A stretch of DNA of 64,000 bases from Alicyclobacillus sp. (GTDB taxonomy: Bacteria > Bacillota > Bacilli > Alicyclobacillales > Alicyclobacillaceae): contig JAIMBT010000022.1 in NCBI GenBank assembly GCA_023511295.1, forward strand, positions 1 through 64,000, written 5' to 3'. This document shows, piece by piece, positions 34,990-44,761 of the stretch (the first letter of the stretch is position 1; the number at the start of each line of letters is the position of its first letter). The position numbers and the translations under genes are program-made. The notes beneath the pieces are model-generated. The model ran no database searches. It was given only the letters and a program-made list of their open reading frames with translations, and had not been told where the DNA came from.

Positions 34990-36393
34990 GTGGGCAAGAG
35001 CGCCATTGTGCTGGCGGCGGGATTGGGGACCCGAATGAAGTCGAAGCTGCACAAGGTACTCCATCCTGTGTGCGGCAAGCCGATGATTTTACACATCCTG
35101 GACACCCTCGCGCAGCTGGAACTGGACCAGGTGATTGTGGTGGTCGGTCAACAGCGTGAGTCGGTGGAAGAAGTCATTGCCGGCCGCGCAGAGGTCGCGG
35201 TTCAGGTCGAACAACTGGGAACCGGCCACGCCGTGCAGAGTGCGCTGCCGCTGCTGCGCTCGGATTCAGATACGACGGTTGTCCTATACGGGGACGCCCC
35301 ACTGATTCAGGCGGAAACCATCCGGCAGCTGATGGACGAACGGGAACGCAACAACGCCGCGGTCTGCGTGCTGACGGCCGAGGTGGCCAACCCGACGGGG
35401 CTCGGGCGCGTGCTGCTGGACGACGCAGGCTTCGTCGACCGCGTCGTGGAAGAAAAGGACGCGTCGCCGGCGGAGAAACAGATTCGCCTCATCAACACGG
35501 GGATCTACAGCTTCCGGACCGCAGACCTGGTACAGGCGGTCGGCGAATTGAAGGCAGACAACGCCCAAGGAGAGTATTACCTGACGGACACCCTGGCCAT
35601 CTTGCGCAGCAGGGGGGCGGACGCTGTCCCCGTGCAGGTTGCGGACGCGGAGGAAATCGCCAGCGTCAACGACCGTGTGCAGTTGGCAGCGGTGGAAGCC
35701 ATCTTGCGCCGGCGCATCAACGAGACTTGGATGCGGTCCGGTGTGACGCTCCTGGACCCAGAACACACGTACATCGGCGTCGACGTCGAGATTGGGCCCG
35801 ATACCGTGGTCTACCCCGGTACGCTCCTCCAAGGCCGCGTGGTGATTGGCGCTGGCTGTGAGATTGGCCCCCATACCCAGTTGCGGAACGTGCGCGTCGG
35901 GGACGGTGCCCGCATTGTGCAGTCGGTGATTCAGGACAGCGATGTGGGCGCCGGCGCACAGGTGGGTCCGTTCGCACACATTCGCCCGGGCAGCGCGGTC
36001 GGCCCGGAGGTCAAGGTGGGCAACTTCGTAGAGTTGAAGAACAGCCAGATTGGCGCCGGTGCGAAGGTCAGTCACCTCGCCTATGTGGGCGACGCGGAGA
36101 TCGGCGAGCGCGTGAACTTCAGCTGTGGCGCCATCACGGTCAACTACGACGGGGAGTCGAAGTACCGCACGGTGATCGGGGACGACAGTTTCATTGGGTG
36201 CAACGTCAACCTGGTGGCTCCCGTGACCGTGGGAGAGGGCGCGTACCTGTGTGCGGGGTCGACCATCACGGAGGACGTGCCGGCGGACGGCTTCGCCATC
36301 GCGCGCGGACGCCAGGTGACCAAACCGGAATACGTGCGCGCTTGGCGCGCGAAGCGGGCGACCCGGACCAAGGGGCCGCAGGAGGAGGCGTGA
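34990..36393 (+). CDS. glmU: Bifunctional GlcNAc-1-P uridyltransferase / GlcN-1-P acetyltransferase
   Basis: This 467-residue enzyme makes UDP-GlcNAc for the cell wall. GTG 34990 follows GGAGGCGA. The N-terminal pyrophosphorylase has AIVLAAGLGTRMKSKLHKVLHPVCGKPM, TGHAVQSALP and YGDAPLI. From about residue 250 a left-handed beta-helix begins (hexapeptides such as GVDVEIGPDTVVYPGT), ending with the acetyltransferase site GRQVTKPEYVRAW. Followed after three bases by prs, as in Bacillus. Confidence 0.97.
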   Translation: MGKSAIVLAAGLGTRMKSKLHKVLHPVCGKPMILHILDTLAQLELDQVIVVVGQQRESVEEVIAGRAEVAVQVEQLGTGHAVQSALPLLRSDSDTTVVLYGDAPLIQAETIRQLMDERERNNAAVCVLTAEVANPTGLGRVLLDDAGFVDRVVEEKDASPAEKQIRLINTGIYSFRTADLVQAVGELKADNAQGEYYLTDTLAILRSRGADAVPVQVADAEEIASVNDRVQLAAVEAILRRRINETWMRSGVTLLDPEHTYIGVDVEIGPDTVVYPGTLLQGRVVIGAGCEIGPHTQLRNVRVGDGARIVQSVIQDSDVGAGAQVGPFAHIRPGSAVGPEVKVGNFVELKNSQIGAGAKVSHLAYVGDAEIGERVNFSCGAITVNYDGESKYRTVIGDDSFIGCNVNLVAPVTVGEGAYLCAGSTITEDVPADGFAIARGRQVTKPEYVRAWRAKRATRTKGPQEEA

Positions 36394-36396
36394 GGG

Positions 36397-37341
36397 ATGT
36401 CGATTGACGGAGAGCTGAAGATCTTTACGGGTAACGCCAACCCCGAGCTGGCTCATGAGATTGCCGACCACATCGGCGTTGCCGTGGGCGACTGCACGGT
36501 GCGGCGATTCAAGGACGGGGAGGTCCGCATCAACCTCGGCGAGAGCGTCCGCGGGTGTAATGTCTTCGTCGTACAGTCGACCTCTGCACCCGTCAACGAG
36601 CATCTCATGGAACTGCTGATCATGATTGACGCGCTGAAACGAGCCTCAGCGCGGACCATCAATGTGCTCATCCCGTATTACGGCTACGCCCGGCAAGACC
36701 GCAAGGCGCGCGCGAGAGATCCCATCACGGCGAAGTTGGTCGCGAATCTCCTTGAGACGGCCGGTGCCAACCGAGTCATCTGCATGGACCTCCATGCAGG
36801 CCAAATTCAAGGGTTCTTCGACATCCCGCTCGACCATTTGGTGGGCATGCCGATTCTGGCGAACTACTTTCTCGAAAAGGCCATCGAGAATCCTGTCGTC
36901 GTATCGCCGGACATGGGCGGTGTGACGCGCGCCCGCGCACTCGCGGAGCGCCTTGGGGCGCCCCTCGCCATCATCGACAAGCGCCGGCCGGATGCGAATG
37001 TCGCGGAAGTCATGAACATCATCGGCGACATCGCCGGCAAGACGGCGATTCTGATTGACGACATGATTGACACCGCAGGCACCATCACGCTCGGCGCACA
37101 GGCGCTGATTGAGCGCGGCGCGCGTGAGGTCTACGCTTGCTGCATCCACCCGGTCCTGTCCGCCGACGGTGTGGACAAGCTCGCTCGTTCCCCCATCCGC
37201 GAGGTGGTCGTGACGAACACCATCGCTCTGCCGCCGGAGAAGCGGATCGACAAGATTCGGGTCCTGTCGGTCGCGGAACTGATGGCGGAAGCCGTGATGC
37301 GCGTGCACACCCACCGGTCGGTCAGCCAGCTGTTCGACTGA
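36397..37341 (+). CDS. prs: Ribose-phosphate pyrophosphokinase
   Basis: This 314-residue enzyme makes PRPP from ribose-5-phosphate and ATP, feeding purine, pyrimidine, His and Trp synthesis. Motifs are [55 protein letters not shown], the metal-binding [13 protein letters not shown], and the PRPP loop [16 protein letters not shown] 36397 overlaps nothing and lies three bases after glmU. Cytosolic hexamer in Bacillus with ADP inhibition; residues for that were not checked individually. Confidence 0.98.
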   Translation: MSIDGELKIFTGNANPELAHEIADHIGVAVGDCTVRRFKDGEVRINLGESVRGCNVFVVQSTSAPVNEHLMELLIMIDALKRASARTINVLIPYYGYARQDRKARARDPITAKLVANLLETAGANRVICMDLHAGQIQGFFDIPLDHLVGMPILANYFLEKAIENPVVVSPDMGGVTRARALAERLGAPLAIIDKRRPDANVAEVMNIIGDIAGKTAILIDDMIDTAGTITLGAQALIERGAREVYACCIHPVLSADGVDKLARSPIREVVVTNTIALPPEKRIDKIRVLSVAELMAEAVMRVHTHRSVSQLFD

Positions 37342-37372
37342 ACGATGCCCGTGGGCGTCAGGAGGCCAGCGA

Positions 37373-37948
37373 ATGAAACTGATTGTCGGCCTGGGTAACC
37401 CAGGCCTCAAGTATCACCACACCCGTCATAACGTCGGGTTCGATGCGGTCGATGCGGCCGCCGTCAAACTCGGGACAACCGTGGACAAGTTGCGGTTTCG
37501 AGCGCTGGTCGGCGAGGAGCGCCTCGGCGGGGAGAAGATTCTGCTCGCCAAGCCGCAGACCTTCATGAACCTGAGTGGCGAGTCAGTCCGTGAGATGGTC
37601 TCCTATTACCGCGAGGTGCAGCCTGCGGAGGACCTCATCCTCATCTATGACGACATGGATTTTCCCGTCGGCGACATGCGTCTTCGGACGCAGGGCAGCG
37701 CCGGGGGGCACAATGGTGTGAAATCGGTCATTGCGGCACTCGGCTCGCAGACGTTTGCCCGTATCCGCATCGGGATTGGGCGCCCTGCGCCGGAGATGAC
37801 CGTGATTGACCACGTCCTCAGTCGATTTTCATCGCTGGACCGGCCTCGCATCGACGAGGTGGTGGACCGCGCGGCCGAAGCCGCCTTATTCGCGGTTCAG
37901 CACGGGTTCACCCTCGCGATGAACCGCTTCAACCACCCGGCCCCGTGA
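37373..37948 (+). CDS. pth: Peptidyl-tRNA hydrolase
   Basis: This 191-residue enzyme recycles tRNA from stalled peptidyl-tRNA. The catalytic histidine is in HTRHNVGFDAVDA (near residue 20). Other blocks are LLAKPQTFMNLSGESV, LIYDDMDFPVGDMRLRTQGSAGGHNGVKSV and the FARIRIGIGRP motif. ATG 37373 follows AGGAGGCC. Bacillus has ctc (a ribosomal L25-like gene) between prs and pth; it is absent here. Confidence 0.97.
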   Translation: MKLIVGLGNPGLKYHHTRHNVGFDAVDAAAVKLGTTVDKLRFRALVGEERLGGEKILLAKPQTFMNLSGESVREMVSYYREVQPAEDLILIYDDMDFPVGDMRLRTQGSAGGHNGVKSVIAALGSQTFARIRIGIGRPAPEMTVIDHVLSRFSSLDRPRIDEVVDRAAEAALFAVQHGFTLAMNRFNHPAP

Positions 37949-38042
37949 CCCGGTTTTTGCGCACGGTAGGCGCCGCCGCTTGCGGCGCCGTACCCGTGTT
38001 CAGGGTCTGCACGCAGCCCTTCGGGGGGCCGGACGCAAACGG

Positions 38043-38072
38043 GTATGGATCTGCACCACCGTCCCCATACTA
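38043..38072 (+). promoter_or_regulatory. Forespore (sigma-F/sigma-G type) promoter of fin
   Basis: GTATG, exactly 18 bases, then CATACTA matches GHATR-N18-CATNHTA at every position. Bacillus fin is sigma-F dependent. An ACAGCCC/GGGCTGT hairpin at about 38085-38103 precedes the ribosome site. Confidence 0.75.
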
Positions 38073-38115
38073 GGAAGGATCAACCACAGCCCTCGGGCTG
38101 TCAGGGGGGACCTGG

Positions 38116-38361
38116 ATGCGGGTGGAGTATCGGTGCAGACACTGCGGCCAGTCGATGGGGGATGTGGAGCGTCCGGGGTGGTCGCGCGCTGACGCGGAGT
38201 TGCACTGCGGCGTCGCGCAGCTGTCTGCGGTGGAGCGAGCGGAGACAGTGTCATATAATGAGGAGCAGCAGGTCATGACCGTGCAGTCGGTGTGTGACTA
38301 CTGTCAGCAGGCGTTGGAGTCTCACCCGGAAGTGTTGGTGGAGGGGAAATTGCTGCAGTAG
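38116..38361 (+). CDS. fin: Anti-sigma-F factor Fin (YabK)
   Basis: This 81-residue zinc protein helps switch the forespore from sigma-F to sigma-G by binding sigma-F. ATG 38116 follows GGGGGGACC. Cysteine pairs are YRCRHCGQSMG at the N-terminus and VCDYCQQALESHP near the end, around the LSAVERAETVSYNEE middle. The gene lies between pth and mfd as in Bacillus and is preceded by a perfect forespore promoter. With gin, it gives this window two of the known forespore sigma-switch proteins. Confidence 0.95.
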   Translation: MRVEYRCRHCGQSMGDVERPGWSRADAELHCGVAQLSAVERAETVSYNEEQQVMTVQSVCDYCQQALESHPEVLVEGKLLQ

Positions 38362-38569
38362 CCCTCAAGTCAGCCGCAGCGATGCGGCTGTCCGCATTCG
38401 CCCTGTGCGGCTTGTGCCATTCGGCGGCCGCAGACCGTTCCGGCCGACAGCCGCCGACTGCTTTCGATATGGCGGATTCCCCTGCCGGTGGGAGGTCGGG
38501 TGGCGTGTCATTGGCACCCTCCTTTGCTCCGGAAGGGTCGTTTTTGCATGCACGGGTAGGAGGGGTAGT

Positions 38570-41500
38570 GTGTTCGAGTTTGTGCGTTGGGTGGCGTCTG
38601 ACGCAGACTTGCAGCAAGCCTCGGCTCAGCTGCGCGGCGGTGTCACTGGACTCATCACCGGACTGAGCGGCAGTGCGCGCCACCTGTATTACGCGGCCGT
38701 ACATACCCTCAACCGGCAGCGGAACCCGGGTGCGGCTACCCTTATCATCACGCACGCTGTCGGCGAAGCCGAGCAAGTCTGTGCAGACTTGCAGGAGTTT
38801 TTACCGGACGAGGAAGTATTGCTCCTGCCGGAACGAGAACTGGCCCTTGCCGAGGTGGTGGCGTACAGCCGCGATACGATGGGACAGCGCGTCCGCGCGT
38901 TGGGCAACCTCGGTACCGGTAAAGGCGGCGTGGTCGTCGCGACGATTCACTCCGCCTTGCAGCCGGTGATGAAGCGGGCGCTGTTTCAACAGGCCGTCCG
39001 TCGCTACGAGGTTGGTGCCGAGCTGGACCTCACCGCCGAGATAGAAGCTTTGGTCCGTGCTGGCTACGAGCGGGTTGACCTGGTGGAGAATTGGGGCCAG
39101 TTCTCCGTGCGCGGGGGAATCCTCGACATCTACCCCGTTGGGGCTCAGCACCCATTGCGGATGGAGTTGTTTGACACAGAACTCGACTCCATCCGGACGT
39201 TCGACGTGGAGTCGCAGCGGTCCCTCGAGAAGCTGCAGCGCGCGTCCGTTGGACCCGCGTTCGACTTCTTGCTGCCCCCGTCGCGGATGGAGGCAGTCGC
39301 GACGGAACTCGAGGTGCAGCTGGAACAGCGCCTGCGAACCGTGACGGACATTGAAGTCAAGGAACGGCTGCAGTCCATCGTCGGGTCGGACGCCCGCCGC
39401 TTTGCGGCGCGGCTGCCGTTCTTCGGCCAGCTACGGTACACCGGGTTGGTGCAGGACGCGGCGGACACGACCCTCGACTATCTACCGCAGGGGTCGCTGG
39501 TCTTTCTCGATGAACCGGCACGGTTATTGGAGCGACAGCGCGGTGTGGAGCGGGAAACTCGAGAGTGGATTTCGGGCGCACTGATGCGCGGCGAGGTCCT
39601 CGGCGGGGCTGTCGGCGAGGTGCCGTTTCACCGCCTGTGGGAGGACCGCGCCCACGGGGTCGTGGAGTGGACCATGTTCGCCCGTTCCTCCGGGGGCCGG
39701 AGGCATGCGTTCGCCCTCAACGTCACCGCGAAGTCGATGCAACAGTTCCACGGGCAGATGAACGTCTTGAAGACAGAGGTACAGAGATGGCGCCACAGCC
39801 AGACGCGCGTGTTCATGCTGGCCGCGACGGAGGAACGGCGGGATCGGCTTGAGCGGATTTTGGCAGATTACCGCATAGAGGTTACGCGCGGCCCGGTCAC
39901 CGACCCGCCTGGGGTGCCGGTGGTAGCGGTCGGGTCTATCACGGCCGGATTTGAGCTGCCGCTGCTGCGGCTTGCCGTCGTCCTTGACACGGAGATCTTC
40001 TCCGCGCAAAAGAAGAGCCGTCGCGTCCGAGCGGAGATGTCGGACGCGGAACGCATCCGCAGCTATCAAGAACTGAACCCTGGCGATTACGTGGTCCACG
40101 TCAACCACGGGATTGGCAAGTACCTCGGCATCCGCACGTTGGAGGTCGACGGCAAGCACAAGGACTACCTGCACCTGCAGTACGCTGGGGCGGACAGCCT
40201 GTACGTGCCGGTGGAGCAGATTGACCAGGTGCAGCGCTACGTCGGCGCGGACGACAAAGAGCCGAAGGTGCACCACCTCGGCGGCAGTGAGTGGAACCGG
40301 ACCAAGCAAAAGGTATCGAAGTCGGTGCGCGACATCGCCGAGGACTTGGTCAAGCTGTACGCTGCGCGTCAGGCCACACCGGGCCACGCGTTCTCTGAGG
40401 ACACGCCGTGGCAAAAAGACTTCGAGGCGATGTTCCCGTACGAGGAGACGCCGGACCAGCTGCGGTGTATTCAGGAGATTAAGATGGACATGGAGCAGTC
40501 GCGCCCGATGGATCGGCTGCTGTGCGGCGATGTCGGATACGGCAAGACGGAGGTCGCGCTGCGAGCCGCGTTCAAAGCCGTGATGGACGGGAAGCAGGTG
40601 GCCGTGCTGGTGCCGACGACCATCCTGGCCCATCAGCACTACGAAACCTTCAAGGAGCGGTTCGCTGGCTTCCCGGTCACTGTCGAGGTGTTGAGCCGCT
40701 TTCGCAGTCGCAAGGAATCGACGGCGGTCATCAAGGGGTTGAAGGACGGCTCCATCGACGTGGTCATCGGCACCCACCGCCTGCTCAACAAATCGGTGAC
40801 GTTCAAAGACCTGGGTCTCCTCATCGTAGACGAAGAGCAACGGTTTGGTGTCACGCACAAAGAGCGCATCAAGCAGCTCCGGACGAACGTCGACTGCTTG
40901 ACGCTCACGGCCACACCCATCCCGCGCACCTTGCACATGTCTCTGCTCGGGGTCCGGGATCTGTCGGTGATTGAGACGCCGCCGGAGAACCGCTTCCCCG
41001 TACAGACGTACGTGGTGGAGATGAACGAGAGTCTCATCCGCGAAGCGATTGAGCGGGAGCTCGGTCGCGGTGGCCAGGTGTACTTCCTCTACAACCAGGT
41101 GGCGGGAATCCGCTCGATGGCCGACCGGGTTGCGAAGCTGGTGCCGGAAGCGCGGGTGGCAGTGGCGCACGGGCAGATGGCGGAAGACGAACTCGAACGC
41201 GTCATGCTCGACTTCCTCGAGGGCGAAACCGACGTGCTCGTGACGACGACCATCATTGAGACCGGGCTCGACATCCCGAACGTGAACACGCTCATCGTGT
41301 GCGACGCCGACCGGCTCGGACTGGCACAGTTGTACCAGTTGCGCGGGCGGGTTGGTCGGTCGAATCGGATTGCGTATGCGTACTTCACTTACCAGCGCGA
41401 CAAGGTGCTCACCGAGGTCGCGGAGAAGCGCCTACAGGCCATCAAGGAGTTCACCGAACTCGGCAGCGGCTTCAAGATTGCGATGCGCGATCTCGCCATT

Positions 41501-42115
41501 CGAGGTGCGGGCAACCTGCTCGGCGCAGAGCAGCACGGCTTCATCCACTCAGTCGGATTCGACCTGTACAACGACATGTTGGCCGACGCGGTGAAGGAGT
41601 TGAAGGGCGAACGCCAGGAGGCGGCGCCGGATGCGACCATCGATCTCGGCATCGAAGCGTACCTGCCAGACACGTTCATCCCCAATCCAGCGCAGAAGAT
41701 TGCGATGTACAAGAAGCTCAAGTTCGTCCGCAGTCTACAGGCGGCGGACGAGGTGGAAGAAGAGCTCGAGGACCGGTACGGGGACCTGCCAGAGGCAGTC
41801 CGGAACCTGCTCGACGTCACGCGTATCAAGAGTCTGGCGGTTCGCTTCGGCGTGGCGAGTGTGACGCGGCACGGCAGCGAAGTGGTGTACGTGTTTCACC
41901 AGGGGGCGGGTCGCAAGCTGAACCACGGGCTGCTGTACGGTATCGTCGTTCAGCATAAAGGGGAGTACCGCAAGAAGGCGGACGGCACGGTCCAGCTGGC
42001 GTTCCGCGCAAAGGACCTGACCGACCGGCAACTGTGTCAGCAGATACTCGGGTTCCTGAAGAGCTGTGAACAGGCGGTCGAGGCGCCTCAAGCGGCGGAA
42101 CCAGCGGTTCGGTGA
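38570..42115 (+). CDS. mfd: Transcription-repair coupling factor
   Basis: This 1181-residue ATPase removes stalled RNA polymerase and recruits UvrABC. GTG 38570 follows GGAGGGG. The UvrB-homology module is at the N-terminus (LYYAAVHTLNRQRNPGAATLIITHAVGEAEQV; the ATPase here is degenerate). The RNA polymerase-interaction domain begins LNPGDYVVHVNHGIGKYLGI. The RecG-like motor has Walker A LLCGDVGYGKTEVALRAAFKA, a DEEQRFGV box, and TATPIPRTLHMSL. The TRG motif and the C-terminal D7 domain follow. Position downstream of fin is as in Bacillus. Confidence 0.97.
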   Translation: MFEFVRWVASDADLQQASAQLRGGVTGLITGLSGSARHLYYAAVHTLNRQRNPGAATLIITHAVGEAEQVCADLQEFLPDEEVLLLPERELALAEVVAYSRDTMGQRVRALGNLGTGKGGVVVATIHSALQPVMKRALFQQAVRRYEVGAELDLTAEIEALVRAGYERVDLVENWGQFSVRGGILDIYPVGAQHPLRMELFDTELDSIRTFDVESQRSLEKLQRASVGPAFDFLLPPSRMEAVATELEVQLEQRLRTVTDIEVKERLQSIVGSDARRFAARLPFFGQLRYTGLVQDAADTTLDYLPQGSLVFLDEPARLLERQRGVERETREWISGALMRGEVLGGAVGEVPFHRLWEDRAHGVVEWTMFARSSGGRRHAFALNVTAKSMQQFHGQMNVLKTEVQRWRHSQTRVFMLAATEERRDRLERILADYRIEVTRGPVTDPPGVPVVAVGSITAGFELPLLRLAVVLDTEIFSAQKKSRRVRAEMSDAERIRSYQELNPGDYVVHVNHGIGKYLGIRTLEVDGKHKDYLHLQYAGADSLYVPVEQIDQVQRYVGADDKEPKVHHLGGSEWNRTKQKVSKSVRDIAEDLVKLYAARQATPGHAFSEDTPWQKDFEAMFPYEETPDQLRCIQEIKMDMEQSRPMDRLLCGDVGYGKTEVALRAAFKAVMDGKQVAVLVPTTILAHQHYETFKERFAGFPVTVEVLSRFRSRKESTAVIKGLKDGSIDVVIGTHRLLNKSVTFKDLGLLIVDEEQRFGVTHKERIKQLRTNVDCLTLTATPIPRTLHMSLLGVRDLSVIETPPENRFPVQTYVVEMNESLIREAIERELGRGGQVYFLYNQVAGIRSMADRVAKLVPEARVAVAHGQMAEDELERVMLDFLEGETDVLVTTTIIETGLDIPNVNTLIVCDADRLGLAQLYQLRGRVGRSNRIAYAYFTYQRDKVLTEVAEKRLQAIKEFTELGSGFKIAMRDLAIRGAGNLLGAEQHGFIHSVGFDLYNDMLADAVKELKGERQEAAPDATIDLGIEAYLPDTFIPNPAQKIAMYKKLKFVRSLQAADEVEEELEDRYGDLPEAVRNLLDVTRIKSLAVRFGVASVTRHGSEVVYVFHQGAGRKLNHGLLYGIVVQHKGEYRKKADGTVQLAFRAKDLTDRQLCQQILGFLKSCEQAVEAPQAAEPAVR

Positions 42116-42163
42116 TCAGTGGAAGACGCTGGGCGCCTTGCGCGGTGCGGCCCGCGTTCCTAA

Positions 42164-42193
42164 GTATAGGAAGTGTGCCCGGCTCACATAATA
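42164..42193 (+). promoter_or_regulatory. Sigma-G promoter of spoVT
   Basis: GTATA, exactly 18 bases, then CATAATA matches GHATR-N18-CATNHTA at every position. Bacillus spoVT is sigma-G dependent. It lies 130 bases before the start. Confidence 0.75.
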
Positions 42194-42324
42194 ACTCCGC
42201 GTCAAGGAAATGCCAGTTGCGACGGGTGGATTCGGCATCCGTTCGCATCGGACATCAACGGCTCACAGAGGTGACTGCGTGTACAGAAGAGGCAGCCTAT
42301 TTTAGACAAAAAGGTGGGACCGCA

Positions 42325-42867
42325 TTGAAAGCAACAGGCATCGTACGTAGGATTGATGACCTCGGTCGTGTTGTCATCCCGAAGGAAATTCGACGAACGT
42401 TGCGCATTCGCGAGGGAGATCCACTGGAGATATTCGTTGATCGGGATGGGGAGGTCATCCTCAAGAAGTATTCGCCCATCGGAGAGTTGGGGGACTTCGC
42501 GAAGGAGTACGCCGAATCGCTGGCGGACGCGACCGGTCACATCGCCATCATCACCGACCGGGATGTGATGATTGCTGTCGCCGGCGCGTCGAAGAAGGAC
42601 TTTCTGGACAAGCCCATCAGCGACGACATCGAGCAAGCCATGGAGGAACGTCGAACCATCGTGAACTCGACGACGGGCGAGTACTCCATTGTTCGCGACC
42701 GGACGGAGTCGTTCTCCTCGCGCGTGATTGCGCCCATCATCGCGGCGGGGGACCCGATTGGCTCCGTGCTGATGGTCTCTCGCGAAGATGGGGTGAAGAT
42801 GGGGGACCTCGAACGCAAACTGTGTGAGACAGCCGCTGGATTTCTGGCGAAGCAGATGGAGCAGTGA
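42325..42867 (+). CDS. spoVT: Stage V sporulation regulator SpoVT
   Basis: This 180-residue AbrB-family regulator modulates sigma-G genes in the forespore. TTG 42325 follows AAGGTGG. The DNA-binding domain is MKATGIVRRIDDLGRVVIPKEIRRTLRIREGDPLEIFVDRDGEVILKKY. The GAF-like C-terminal domain begins ESLADATGHIAIITDRDVMIAVAGASKK and ends with ERKLCETAAGFLAKQMEQ. A perfect sigma-G promoter precedes it, and a hairpin follows. Confidence 0.97.
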   Translation: MKATGIVRRIDDLGRVVIPKEIRRTLRIREGDPLEIFVDRDGEVILKKYSPIGELGDFAKEYAESLADATGHIAIITDRDVMIAVAGASKKDFLDKPISDDIEQAMEERRTIVNSTTGEYSIVRDRTESFSSRVIAPIIAAGDPIGSVLMVSREDGVKMGDLERKLCETAAGFLAKQMEQ

Positions 42868-42935
42868 CATCCGGCCGCACGGGTTGCGCGCGGTCATTCG
42901 AATAGTCCGTGGCGGAAGACTGCCGCCACACCGCG

Positions 42936-42967
42936 ACAAGCCCGCAGCCTGGTTCCTGCGGGCTTGT
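42936..42967 (+). terminator. Hairpin after spoVT, no T tract
   Basis: ACAAGCCCGCAG and CTGCGGGCTTGT form a perfect 12-pair stem with an eight-base loop. No T run follows, so termination strength is uncertain. The rest of 42868-43118 shows only a small GGCGG/CCGCC hairpin and no gene. Confidence 0.5.
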
Positions 42968-43118
42968 CTGCGCGAACCCACTCCAACTGACATACTCTCC
43001 CGCCTCGTCCATACGTATGTACAAGGTGCGCGTCGCCTCGTCAGAGCCGGGTCATGACCCGTCTGACAGGAAAGCGGAGGGAGCACGCCGAAGTACGGGT
43101 GAGAGCGGAGGGTGTTAT

Positions 43119-44735
43119 GTGAGGATGAACCAAGGATTCGTCCGCGGCGCGATGATGCTGGCCGGCGCGGCCGTCCTGTCGAAGCTGCTGGGTTCGGTCT
43201 ACACCATCGTCCTGCAGAACATCATCGGAGACAACGGGATGGGGCTGTTCCAGATGGCCTACCCGATTTACGCGACACTGCTCGCCATCGCGACGGCGGG
43301 CTTTCCCGTCGCCATTTCGAAACTCGTATCGGAGCGGCTGGCACTCGGTGACGAGGGGGGCGTGCGCAAGGTGTTCCGCGTCGCGGCGTGGCTGCTCTGC
43401 GCCGCCGGTGTGGTGACGTTTGTGGTCCTCTTTTTCGGCGCGCCGTTCTGGGCACAGGTGGCGGGGGACCGCGGTGCCACGTGGGCCATCCGTGCCATCG
43501 CGCCCGCGCTGCTGCTGGTGCCGGTGATGAGTGCGGTCCGCGGTTACTTCCAGGGGTATCAGTGGATGGATCCGACGGCGACATCCCAAGTCTTGGAACA
43601 ATTTGTACGGGTGGCGACCATCCTCGGTCTGTCGCTGTGGCTCACGACGCGCGGGTACAGCCATGAGATCACGGCGGCGGGGGCCGCCTTCGGCGCGGTC
43701 ACGGGCGCGTTCGCCGGGCTGCTCTTGTTACTCTGGTACTGGGTGCGGCATCACGCGCGGCGAACGGTGCCGCCGCGCGCGCCGGGTGCCACGTCGAGTT
43801 GGGGCTTGGTTCGCCAGCTTATCTACTACGCATTCCCAATTTCGCTCGGCGCCCTGGTCGTCCCGCTGATGAACAACATCGACGTGGTCACCGTGGTGAA
43901 TCTGCTCAAACACGTGGGGGAAAGCCAGAACCTCGCGACCACTCAGTTCGGACTGCTGAGCGGCCGCGCGGCCAAGCTGATGATGCTGCCGACGACGCTC
44001 GCGGCGGGCGTGGGTATCGCTGTCATGCCGGCGGTCTCGGAAGCCTACACGCTCGGGCAGCGAGAGCGGGTATCGGACCGGATCGACATGGCAATCCGCC
44101 TGACCATGATGATGGCCCTTCCCGCGACGGTGGGCCTGGCGCTGCTCGCGGCACCGGTGGACGTGGCGCTATTCAAAGATACGGCGGGTGTTGAGACGAT
44201 TCAGGTGATGGCCTGTGCCACCGTGTTCGCCAGCGTTCAGACGGCGGCGGCCGGGGTCCTGCAGGGATCAGGCCGCGTGTACCTGCCGGTCGTCTACCTG
44301 CTGGTGGCGTGCGCCGCAAAGCTCGTGGGCAACCTGGTCCTGGTGCCGACGTACGGCATTGCGGGGGCTGCGGCCGCCACAGTCGCGAGTTACGCGCTGG
44401 CGGCGGCACTCAACCTCCGTGCCATTGCCCGGTATATCGGGATTCAATTCGAGTGGGGGCGCTGGCTGCTGAAACCGGCACTGGCCACGTTCGTCATGGG
44501 GGCGTTCGTGTTTGCGGCGCAGCGTCAGTGGGTGCGCGTGTTGCCGTGGGACAACAACCGGCTCATCGCGGCGGTCGGTTGTTGCGCGTGTGTCGCCCTT
44601 GGTATCATCGTGTACGGGCTGGCGCTGCTCGCGACCGGGACGCTGACGGAACCGGAACTTCGGCAAATTCCGAAGGTGGGCGACGCGGTCTGCGACCTGT
44701 GTCTGCGCGTGGGCTTGTTGCGCCCGCGGACCTGA
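43119..44735 (+). CDS. yabM: SpoVB/MurJ-type flippase YabM
   Basis: This product of about 538 residues has some 14 hydrophobic helices. GTG 43119 lies six bases after GGAGGG; ATG 43125 is the alternative. The start MNQGFVRGAMMLAGAAVLSKLLGSVYTIVLQNIIGDNGMGLFQMAYPIYATLL is typical of the MOP exporter group. Bacillus YabM lies at the same place between spoVT and mazG and complements MurJ-type functions only partly. Paralogue of the minus-strand flippase at 10431. Confidence 0.92.
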   Translation: MRMNQGFVRGAMMLAGAAVLSKLLGSVYTIVLQNIIGDNGMGLFQMAYPIYATLLAIATAGFPVAISKLVSERLALGDEGGVRKVFRVAAWLLCAAGVVTFVVLFFGAPFWAQVAGDRGATWAIRAIAPALLLVPVMSAVRGYFQGYQWMDPTATSQVLEQFVRVATILGLSLWLTTRGYSHEITAAGAAFGAVTGAFAGLLLLLWYWVRHHARRTVPPRAPGATSSWGLVRQLIYYAFPISLGALVVPLMNNIDVVTVVNLLKHVGESQNLATTQFGLLSGRAAKLMMLPTTLAAGVGIAVMPAVSEAYTLGQRERVSDRIDMAIRLTMMMALPATVGLALLAAPVDVALFKDTAGVETIQVMACATVFASVQTAAAGVLQGSGRVYLPVVYLLVACAAKLVGNLVLVPTYGIAGAAAATVASYALAAALNLRAIARYIGIQFEWGRWLLKPALATFVMGAFVFAAQRQWVRVLPWDNNRLIAAVGCCACVALGIIVYGLALLATGTLTEPELRQIPKVGDAVCDLCLRVGLLRPRT

Positions 44736-44761
44736 AGACGACGATGGAGAGGGATGCGCTG

